Shown in pieces: positions 1 through 5,660 of a stretch of DNA of 5,806 bases. Made by a program: the position numbers and the translations under genes. The notes below the pieces were generated by a model that was not told where the DNA came from, did not search any database, and saw nothing but the letters and a program-made list of their open reading frames with translations. The stretch comes from an uncultured Eubacteriales bacterium (lineage in GTDB: Bacteria; Bacillota_A; Clostridia; Oscillospirales; Acutalibacteraceae): contig CAKSGI010000128.1 of NCBI GenBank assembly GCA_934454005.1, positions 1-5,806 on the forward strand. Direction: 5' to 3'. Position 1 is the first letter of the stretch, and each line of letters starts with the position of its first letter.

Positions 1-2369
1 AGAGTAATGATCCTGTGTTTTCATATATGCTGATTACGGATAAACAAAATAATTATATGCATCAATTCAATCGAGTATTCCGTTTCTTAGGCTACTCTCA
101 TTTAGAAGTGGATAAATATCTTTCTAGAAAAGAAATTGTATTGCCTACTAGTTATACAAGAAGTGTTGGAGACAGAAGTGAACAATCTGATGTATCACCA
201 TTAGAACTTCATTTCGAAAAGAGTTTTTCAAATGCTTATGGCATGAATGCACTTAAATACATTTCTAGAGAATATGGTATTTGCGATGAAAATGGAAAGA
301 ATTATTTCCTTGATTATTTTGTGCGAACAAAAGATGAAAAATATGCAGTGGAAGAAAATGGTGTAACGTATCATCATCCTCAAATCATCGGTGAAGAAAA
401 ATATAGAAAACAATTAACAAAACAAAATACATGTGCTTCATGGGGAATCAAATTATTCCGTTTTTCTACTGAGGATTGTGCATTTGAAAATCGCATTGAA
501 GATGATATTAAACAATATTTTGGAAGTGATGCTTCTAAATTTATTGATAATGGATTAAAAATAGACAGATCTGTAGAATTATATGAACATCAATCTATTA
601 GTTTACAAGAAATCCAGAAAAGAAGAGATGCTGGAATCAAAGCATTTTTAATTGTATTACCTACAGCTGCTGGTAAATCCAAAATTGTTGAAGAAGATTT
701 ACGTAAGTTTACCAAGAATAAGAAAGGTTTTAAAGGATTAATATTAGTTCCGGGAATCAATATCTTGGCAGACTGGAATCAAAGAGTACATAATTCTTTG
801 CCTGAACTAGAAGATAAAATTGATATAAGAACCTATGCATATATGGCAAGACATTATACAGAGTTATCTTCAGATTATTATAATTATATAGTTGTTGATG
901 AAGCTCACCATGCGGTGGCTCCAATGCTAAAAAGAGTTATTCAATATTATAATGCAGATTTCACTGTAGGATTGACTGCAACAGATCAAAGACCAGACAA
1001 GAAAAAATTAGAGACTGTATTCGGTAGTTATTCCACTTCTCTATCTTTAAAAGAAGCTATGGAAAAAGGAATTGTTTCCAAGGCAAATGTGTATCGAATT
1101 GAAACAAACATCGATCTTTCTAAAGTGCGTTTTAATGGTAAGGATTATGTAAATGCAGATTTAGAAAAAAGAATACGAGTAACTTCTAGAAATGAATTAA
1201 TTGTAGATGTACTCAAAGAATACTTTACTTCTGGAGAAGCTAGCTTACGCCAAGGCGTTATCTTTTGTGTTAATGTTTCTCACGCAAATGAAATGGCTCG
1301 TCTTCTTAATAAAGCAGGAATTGTTGCGGCTAGCTATACTGGACAAACAAAAAATCCTGTATCTGTTATGGATGATTTCAAGAACAAAAAAATCCGATTC
1401 CTTTGTACTTGTAACATGATTTCTGAAGGATGGGACTATCCTGAGCTTGGTATTTTAGTTATGGCTAGACCTACTCTTTCTAAAGTTCTTTATCTACAAC
1501 AAATAGGTAGAGGTTTACGAAAAACAGATACTAAGAAAAATGTAATTGTGATTGATGTTGTTGATGAATATGGAGCTATGATCAAAGCTTGTAATATGCA
1601 TACTATATTTGCCAATCCGTATTATGTACCATTTGGTGATATCACAATAACAAATTACACGCCTGGCGATATGTTAGTTGTGGATGGAATTGAAGAACGT
1701 ATTGAGCGTATTACTGAAGTGGATATCAATACATTTGAAGATAAGTATGGTGATTATCTAAGTCAGGAACAACTAGCCCGAGAATACTTTATCAACACTG
1801 GAACTGTGACAAGTTGGATTAAAAAAGGTAGAATCAAGCCAAGTGTAGAATACAAATTTGGAAGTAAATCCTTATATTTATTTAGTCCTGATGATGTTGA
1901 AAAGTACAGAAAAGAACTAGGCATAAAAGAACACAACAACGATACAATCAAACAAGACTTCATTGAATTCTTAGAAGAAAGAGATTATTCATTATCTTAT
2001 AAAATGCCATTCTTGTTAGCATTTATTAAAAATGTTGATTCGATTGGTGATGCTAAAATAGATGATGTATTAAATGACTATATTGCCTTCTACCAAGATC
2101 GAATCAATAGAGGACTACAAGTAGATCGTAGTACATGTCCATACAGTGAAACCACTCTAAAAGATAGAAAAGCAATCTGTAGAAATATGTTAACAAATCC
2201 ATTTGAGAAATTTGAACGTAAAAGATTCTTATATTATTCAAAAGACTTGAGCATCATCGCAATGAATCATGCTCTATATAGTAAGATGAACACAGAAGAT
2301 TGGAATAGAGTTAAATCACAAATGCAAGAAGATCTAGAACACTATTATTCAGATATGGGTGGAATATAA
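1..2369 (+). CDS. Putative nuclease-SF2 helicase fusion with C-terminal winged helix (5' end possibly outside window)
   Basis: Probably an ATP-driven DNA translocase or helicase joined to a nuclease. Residues are numbered from the GTG at 15. Residues 60-160 resemble the PD-(D/E)XK fold of the Vsr/DUF559 group: P62-x-E64, D100 in a hydrophobic strand, E113-x-N-G116 followed by HH, then a basic helix and the GIKLFRF strand typical of that family's end. The SF2 core follows: motif I LPTAAGKS (215-222), motif II DEAH (295-298), motif III TAT (321-323), motif V near 463-476, and motif VI QQIGRGLR (495-502). Residues 580-636 look like a MerR/excisionase-type winged helix (QLAREYF, TVTSWIKKGRIKP, then FSPDDVEKYR). 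The remaining 150 residues are helical and unrecognised. The frame is open to base 3 and the GTG has no convincing Shine-Dalgarno, so the gene may start upstream. The helicase call is firm; nuclease activity and a defence role are inferred. A type I/III restriction-subunit relative is the main alternative. Confidence 0.85.
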   Translation, partial: SNDPVFSYMLITDKQNNYMHQFNRVFRFLGYSHLEVDKYLSRKEIVLPTSYTRSVGDRSEQSDVSPLELHFEKSFSNAYGMNALKYISREYGICDENGKNYFLDYFVRTKDEKYAVEENGVTYHHPQIIGEEKYRKQLTKQNTCASWGIKLFRFSTEDCAFENRIEDDIKQYFGSDASKFIDNGLKIDRSVELYEHQSISLQEIQKRRDAGIKAFLIVLPTAAGKSKIVEEDLRKFTKNKKGFKGLILVPGINILADWNQRVHNSLPELEDKIDIRTYAYMARHYTELSSDYYNYIVVDEAHHAVAPMLKRVIQYYNADFTVGLTATDQRPDKKKLETVFGSYSTSLSLKEAMEKGIVSKANVYRIETNIDLSKVRFNGKDYVNADLEKRIRVTSRNELIVDVLKEYFTSGEASLRQGVIFCVNVSHANEMARLLNKAGIVAASYTGQTKNPVSVMDDFKNKKIRFLCTCNMISEGWDYPELGILVMARPTLSKVLYLQQIGRGLRKTDTKKNVIVIDVVDEYGAMIKACNMHTIFANPYYVPFGDITITNYTPGDMLVVDGIEERIERITEVDINTFEDKYGDYLSQEQLAREYFINTGTVTSWIKKGRIKPSVEYKFGSKSLYLFSPDDVEKYRKELGIKEHNNDTIKQDFIEFLEERDYSLSYKMPFLLAFIKNVDSIGDAKIDDVLNDYIAFYQDRINRGLQVDRSTCPYSETTLKDRKAICRNMLTNPFEKFERKRFLYYSKDLSIIAMNHALYSKMNTEDWNRVKSQMQEDLEHYYSDMGGI

Positions 2370-2399
2370 AAACAGTTTGACTATAAACAGCCAAACCGC

Positions 2400-2424
2400 A
2401 AAAAAAAGAGTGTCAGTGACACTC
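2400..2424 (-). terminator. Intrinsic terminator of the minus-strand operon
   Basis: Read on the minus strand, GAGTGTC and GACACTC form a perfect 7-bp stem (2424-2418 with 2414-2408) around a 3-base loop, followed directly by eight T (2407-2400). This is the standard rho-independent layout. It lies about 150 bp past the stop of the SGNH-like gene, so the operon would carry a long 3' untranslated region. Read on the plus strand the hairpin is not followed by a T-run, so it should not stop the helicase transcript efficiently. Confidence 0.8.
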
Positions 2425-2433
2425 CCAAGATGA

Positions 2434-2486
2434 TTGAAGTCTAACCCAGGAAAACATTTTGGAAGGAAGGACCAGCTAGACTTCAA
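2434..2486. repeat. 10-bp perfect inverted repeat with structured interior
   Basis: TTGAAGTCTA (2434-2443) and TAGACTTCAA (2477-2486) are exact reverse complements separated by 33 bases. Just outside, AGAT (2429-2432) and ATCT (2488-2491) extend the pairing across a one-base offset. In plus-strand RNA the interior could form a second short stem (CCAGGA with TTTTGG, 2446-2462, including G-U pairs) and contains a purine stretch, GGAAGGAAGGA. Read on the minus strand it sits nine bases before the terminator stem. Its function is unknown: a structured 3' UTR, a small RNA or a protein-binding site are all possible. Confidence 0.6.
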
Positions 2487-2572
2487 TATCTTTACAACAA
2501 AACACATTTATTCAAATTTAAGATTGTTTAGCTTGACCGTGAAAAAATAAGACACAGACAACATTTTCTGTT

Positions 2573-3835
2573 CTATTTTTTCCAATTATTATATACATTC
2601 CAACTAACTTTCTGAATTATTTTTGCCTGTTCTTCCGTCACCTTTCCTCCAGACATCCCAAAAGTATGAGACACTGGAATTCCCAAGCCTTCCGGACTTT
2701 CTTCAAACACCTGCGCATACAATAAACAGGCTGCAATATAGTTTCCTATATTATTCTGATGTCCGTAATCCCCGCCTTCTTCTTTAGATAAATAAGGATT
2801 CACCGATAAACCACATTGTTTTCTAAGTTCCCAATATCCTAAGCATACCGGTAGCACTTCTGTATCCTTTCCCAGCATTTCCGCCATTTTCAAATACCAC
2901 TCAGCATTTGTTTTCGCCATTTCTTCTGTGGTCATGGTAAGTATATAATTATCTCCATCTCTATTATATACATCACCAGGCATCCCCGATTTCCATGGTT
3001 TGATATGCATATCTTGAAGATAGCCATACTGATATGCATGTGGCGCCCAGAGAATCATTCTCCCCGCCTTGCCACGTATTTTATCATGTAATATTTTTGC
3101 TCCCTGCAACATTCCTGATCGCTGTTTATAATCTTTCGCACCAATCTGACAACTATAAGTTTCCACAGCCTCATTACTATTTCCGGCAACAACAAAATAA
3201 TCATAATATTCATTACTTTCAATTAGTTTCTCACACTGCCTAACCCTTTCTTCACACCCTTCCACAAGGCCTGCATAATGAGCAATTCCTGTTCCTGACC
3301 AATAGCTATAAGCTACTCTTGCATTCCATCCACCCATTTTTGCCAGTTCCCTGAAATAATAATAAGAGCTATCCCACAATCCGGTAAAACTATGCCCACA
3401 AAACGCCATTTTAGGACCTCTAGCTATAAAACAAATTTTTACCTGTAAAGGATGCTCTTCACTCTGAAAAACAAGTTCTCTTTCCCATTTTTCGTCTGAA
3501 TCTGCATCCGGCCATACCAATGCATCATGAGGTTCTCCATCATAAATACCAGTGTCCTTATGAAAGAATTTTGTATTTATATTTCTCGGCTTTCCTTCAA
3601 AATAAGCAGCAGGATGAAATTCACTACGCTTCTTATTCAAATCAGTTTCTTCTTTATTTTCTATCCATTCACAATGGGCGGCAATCGCATTAATATGGTA
3701 GGAATAACTTTTCTGTTCTCTTAGAATCTGTACATCCAGATCATTTAATTCAAATGTATTTGCATTATAAATTCCAATTTTCTGCAAACTATGCCATTTC
3801 ACCTGAATACCATAATGCTTGTTCTTTTCTGTCAT
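2573..3835 (-). CDS. SGNH/GDSL-like hydrolase (DUF4886-like), last gene of the tartrate operon
   Basis: Probable SGNH-fold hydrolase or esterase of unknown substrate, 420 residues from the chosen start. There is no signal peptide or membrane segment, so it is likely cytoplasmic. Residues are numbered from the upstream ATG at 3859; subtract 8 for the chosen start. An unrecognised N-terminal part (about 1-148) precedes the SGNH region. The block I-like motif is GHSFT with candidate nucleophile S157; G189-G191 may be the block II glycine; VAGNSNE places N227 as the block III asparagine; D364-Y-G-H367 then QNNIGNYIAA looks like the block V Asp-x-x-His. The layout, including the WAPHAYQYGY strand near 271-280, recalls DUF4886 proteins. 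The ATG at 3835 is chosen because GGAAGGGG lies seven bases upstream of TAGGAAA-ATG, while the ATG at 3859 has no Shine-Dalgarno. It starts 76 bp after ttdB with no terminator between, so co-transcription is likely. Catalysis is inferred. Confidence 0.75.
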   Translation of the reverse strand: MTEKNKHYGIQVKWHSLQKIGIYNANTFELNDLDVQILREQKSYSYHINAIAAHCEWIENKEETDLNKKRSEFHPAAYFEGKPRNINTKFFHKDTGIYDGEPHDALVWPDADSDEKWERELVFQSEEHPLQVKICFIARGPKMAFCGHSFTGLWDSSYYYFRELAKMGGWNARVAYSYWSGTGIAHYAGLVEGCEERVRQCEKLIESNEYYDYFVVAGNSNEAVETYSCQIGAKDYKQRSGMLQGAKILHDKIRGKAGRMILWAPHAYQYGYLQDMHIKPWKSGMPGDVYNRDGDNYILTMTTEEMAKTNAEWYLKMAEMLGKDTEVLPVCLGYWELRKQCGLSVNPYLSKEEGGDYGHQNNIGNYIAACLLYAQVFEESPEGLGIPVSHTFGMSGGKVTEEQAKIIQKVSWNVYNNWKK

Positions 3836-3842
3836 TTTCCTA

Positions 3843-3850
3843 CCCCTTCC
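3843..3850 (-). promoter_or_regulatory. Ribosome binding site that decides the SGNH-gene start
   Basis: The minus strand reads GGAAGGGG here, seven bases before the ATG at 3835. It lies inside the coding sequence that would result from the upstream ATG at 3859, which itself has only AT-rich sequence before it. The protein therefore most likely begins MTEKNKHYG. Confidence 0.7.
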
Positions 3851-3911
3851 ATCCAACATTGAGTAATAAATGTTTACAATATCTGTTATTCAATTCACAC
3901 ATTTTATCTGC

Positions 3912-4541
3912 TTATTTGATAAATCCAACCTGCTTACTGATGATCTCAATCTGTTCATCTTTCTTCTTATTGTATTCTACTTTTTTCCCTTCAAAATAGT
4001 TTTTTCCATAAGCATCAATGGACACAATCAAAGGACCGAATTCTTTTACGTGACAATGCCATAAAGTCTCTGGCATCCCCAAATCTTTCCACTGTGCTTC
4101 CACAATCTCTTCTACCTCGGCGGCTGCCACAACAGCATTTCCTGCTGGGAATACGCAATGAATTGCACCAAAGTCCTTGCAGGCTCTCTGTGTATTTTCT
4201 TTCATACCACCTTTACCAACAATAACCCTAACTCCAGTAGTCTCTACGAATTCATACTCAAATTTTTCCATTCTCATAGAAGTTGTCGGACCTACTGATA
4301 CCATTTCATATTGTTCATCTTTAAGTGGACGGATGATTGGTCCTGCATGAAAGATTGCCGCATCTTTAACATCTACAGGAATCTCTCTTCCTTCCTCTAC
4401 AACACGGCGATGTGCCACATCACGACAAGTCGTAATATCACCTGTCAAAAATACAATGTCACCGATATGAATATCTTTCAGATCCTCTGCAAATATGGGT
4501 GTTATCAGAATTTTCTTACCACCTTTTATTTCAACTGCCAT
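3912..4541 (-). CDS. ttdB: L(+)-tartrate dehydratase, beta subunit
   Basis: Beta subunit of the iron-sulfur enzyme that dehydrates L(+)-tartrate to oxaloacetate in the cytoplasm, working with TtdA. It corresponds to the C-terminal (swivelling) domain of class I fumarases. Length is 209 residues, close to about 200 for E. coli TtdB. Visible motifs are LTGDITTCRDVAHRR (32-46), IFHAGPI (63-69), VGPTTSMRM (83-91), VGKGGM (108-113), FPAGNAV (131-137) and KEFGPLIVSIDAYG (166-179). From memory, these follow E. coli TtdB more closely than fumarase beta subunits, which tend to read GPTTSGRM and an FPxIV stretch at the equivalent places. The start at 4541 has GGAAGGAG (4551-4558) nine bases upstream. 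ttdA ends 20 bp before, so translation is probably linked. A fumarase beta subunit is the main alternative. Confidence 0.9.
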   Translation of the reverse strand: MAVEIKGGKKILITPIFAEDLKDIHIGDIVFLTGDITTCRDVAHRRVVEEGREIPVDVKDAAIFHAGPIIRPLKDEQYEMVSVGPTTSMRMEKFEYEFVETTGVRVIVGKGGMKENTQRACKDFGAIHCVFPAGNAVVAAAEVEEIVEAQWKDLGMPETLWHCHVKEFGPLIVSIDAYGKNYFEGKKVEYNKKKDEQIEIISKQVGFIK

Positions 4542-4550
4542 CGTTAATTT

Positions 4551-4558
4551 CTCCTTCC
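4551..4558 (-). promoter_or_regulatory. ttdB ribosome binding site
   Basis: The minus strand reads GGAAGGAG here, just after the ttdA stop codon (4564-4562) and nine bases before the ttdB ATG. This close spacing supports joint translation of the two subunits from one message. Confidence 0.7.
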
Positions 4559-4561
4559 GAA

Positions 4562-5473
4562 TTAGTTCTCTTCCTTATATTCAAAACCAGTATGCGTATC
4601 TATTGTAAAGTTCAGATCTTTATCAAAAACGATATGTCCTCTTCTGTGGCTCCAACATCCCACATTTACAGCGACACCAATTGCCGATGGATGACGCGCC
4701 GTATTCTCAATATTGACCCCCATGACTGAATAATTTCCACCCATGCCCTGTGGACCAATCTCAATGGCATTGATGCCATCTTCCAATAACATCTCCATCT
4801 TAGCTACCTTTTCATTATCATTATGAGATCCTATTTGTCTCATCAGTGCTTTTTTAGAATTCAGCGCTGCAGTCTCTACGGAAGTCCCTACACCTACGCC
4901 TACCAGCAATGGTGGACAGGCATTTAATCCATAAGAAGTCATACGGTCTAGCACGAACTTTGTCACGCCTTCATATCCTTCTCCTGGCATCAAAACAGTA
5001 GCATTACCCGGAAGCGTACATCCGCCACCAGCCATGTAAGTATAGATTTCACACTGATCTGAGTTTGGAACAATATCCCACCATACCGTAGGGGTTCCTT
5101 TTCCAACATTTTTCCCAGTATTGTACTCATCAAATGTCTCAACGGAATTGTGACGTAGTGGAGTCGCAAACGTAGCCTGTACTACTGCATCTTTTAACAA
5201 TCCTTCAAGATCATCAATAAAAGGAAATTTTGTGCCACATTTTACCCAGAACTGTAATACTCCAGTGTCCTGACAAGAAGGGCGATCCATTTCCAAAGCC
5301 AGTTTCTGGTTACGGAACATAGTATCATAGATGATCTTAGCCATTTCAGAGTTTTCTTTGTCTCTCAATTCCTGCAATTTTGCGATGACATCATCCGGCA
5401 GTTTCTTCGAAGTGAATCCTATGAACTGCGCCATTATATCTGTCATTTTCTTTACCCGTACCTCATTTGACAT
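4562..5473 (-). CDS. ttdA: L(+)-tartrate dehydratase, alpha subunit
   Basis: Catalytic [4Fe-4S] subunit of L(+)-tartrate dehydratase, which converts L-tartrate to oxaloacetate and water; enzymes of this class I fumarase family are normally oxygen-sensitive. With the chosen start it has 303 residues, the length I recall for E. coli TtdA, and is collinear with it. Cluster ligands expected from the family are present: C67 in RPSCQDTG, C186 in NACPP and C273 in GCWSHRRG. Other family blocks are PLRHNSVE (105-112), NTGKN (118-122), MAGGGCTLPG (147-156), EGYEGV and EIGPQGMGG (238-246). The ATG at 5473 is preferred over the in-frame ATG at 5497 because GGAGGG (5487-5482) lies eight bases before it. 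It is the first gene of the ttdA-ttdB-hydrolase unit, 187 bp behind the permease fragment. A fumarase alpha subunit is the alternative, but the TtdB partner argues for tartrate. The ring of substrate residues cannot be judged without alignment. Confidence 0.92.
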   Translation of the reverse strand: MSNEVRVKKMTDIMAQFIGFTSKKLPDDVIAKLQELRDKENSEMAKIIYDTMFRNQKLALEMDRPSCQDTGVLQFWVKCGTKFPFIDDLEGLLKDAVVQATFATPLRHNSVETFDEYNTGKNVGKGTPTVWWDIVPNSDQCEIYTYMAGGGCTLPGNATVLMPGEGYEGVTKFVLDRMTSYGLNACPPLLVGVGVGTSVETAALNSKKALMRQIGSHNDNEKVAKMEMLLEDGINAIEIGPQGMGGNYSVMGVNIENTARHPSAIGVAVNVGCWSHRRGHIVFDKDLNFTIDTHTGFEYKEEN

Positions 5474-5481
5474 ATCTTTTT

Positions 5482-5487
5482 CCCTCC
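5482..5487 (-). promoter_or_regulatory. Ribosome binding site that decides the ttdA start
   Basis: GGAGGG on the minus strand lies eight bases before the ATG at 5473. The alternative ATG at 5497 is preceded only by a weak AAAGAA and would place this ribosome site within coding sequence, so the shorter protein is favoured. Confidence 0.75.
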
Positions 5488-5550
5488 GTAATTTCATTTC
5501 TTTATGTTATTTTCCATTTCTCTAAAACACTCATACAACTTGATTGTGTC

Positions 5551-5579
5551 ATCACATGTCTTTTAAGTAACTATTTCAA
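5551..5579 (-). promoter_or_regulatory. Candidate ttdA promoter (proximal)
   Basis: Minus strand TTGAAA (5579-5574), a 17-base spacer and TGTGAT (5556-5551) form a second weak sigma-A-like match. If this one is used, the inverted repeat lies just upstream of the -35 box, the geometry expected for an activator. The sequence does not decide between the two candidates. Confidence 0.25.
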
Positions 5580-5590
5580 ATATAGCTTTC

Positions 5591-5626
5591 AATATTCAAA
5601 GTACGATTATTGATCATTTGAATATT
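5591..5626. promoter_or_regulatory. Perfect 10-bp inverted repeat, candidate operator upstream of ttdA
   Basis: AATATTCAAA (5591-5600) and TTTGAATATT (5617-5626) are exact reverse complements 16 bases apart, about 26 bp centre to centre. A further TTTGAA copy lies at 5579-5574 on the minus strand. On the minus strand no T-run follows, so it does not look like a terminator for the permease gene. Its place between permease stop and ttdA start suits a regulator-binding site. E. coli ttd genes are controlled by the LysR-type TtdR, but no regulator gene is present in this window. Confidence 0.5.
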
Positions 5627-5650
5627 AGTGTATCTAGGTTTACAAGTTAA
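5622..5650 (-). promoter_or_regulatory. Candidate ttdA promoter (distal)
   Basis: Minus strand TTAACT (5650-5645), a 17-base spacer and TAATAT (5627-5622) match the sigma-A consensus at four of six positions each. The -10 box overlaps the first arm of the inverted repeat, an arrangement that would suit repression. AT-rich DNA gives many such matches, so this is tentative. Confidence 0.3.
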
Positions 5651-5660
5651 AATTAAACAA

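Larger units (their letters stand above)
2370..2572. other. Convergent intergenic region between helicase gene and tartrate operon
   Basis: This 203-bp gap separates two genes whose 3' ends face each other. It contains no credible reading frame. It holds a strong minus-strand intrinsic terminator, a 10-bp inverted repeat and a weak hairpin right behind the minus-strand stop codon. I see no good terminator for the plus-strand helicase gene: no hairpin on that strand is followed by a T-run. Confidence 0.7.

Noticed and set aside
2542..2571. Short hairpin (ACAGA/TCTGT) just past the SGNH stop, with a T-rich stretch on the minus strand
   Set aside because: Only a 5-bp AT-rich stem with an 8-base loop, and the six-T run is separated from the stem; too weak to call a terminator when a strong one lies at 2400-2424.
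3859..3859. Upstream ATG of the SGNH-like gene (eight extra residues)
   Set aside because: No Shine-Dalgarno precedes it, while the ATG at 3835 has GGAAGGGG at good spacing.
3865..3895. Imperfect dyad (TTGAGTAATAA / TTATTCAA) between ttdB and the SGNH gene
   Set aside because: Short, AT-rich, bulged and without a T-run; expected by chance in such DNA and not a terminator.
3034..4064. Several short plus-strand reading frames opposite the SGNH and ttdB genes
   Set aside because: They lie antisense to well-supported genes, have no ribosome sites and encode low-complexity, Phe/Ile/His-rich peptides typical of shadow frames.
5497..5497. Upstream ATG of ttdA (eight extra residues)
   Set aside because: Weak upstream sequence; the ATG at 5473 has GGAGGG at ideal spacing and gives the expected family length.
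5573..5592. cre-like (CcpA) site resembling TGAAAGCTATATTTGA upstream of ttdA
   Set aside because: The central CG and the right-hand CA of the consensus are missing.
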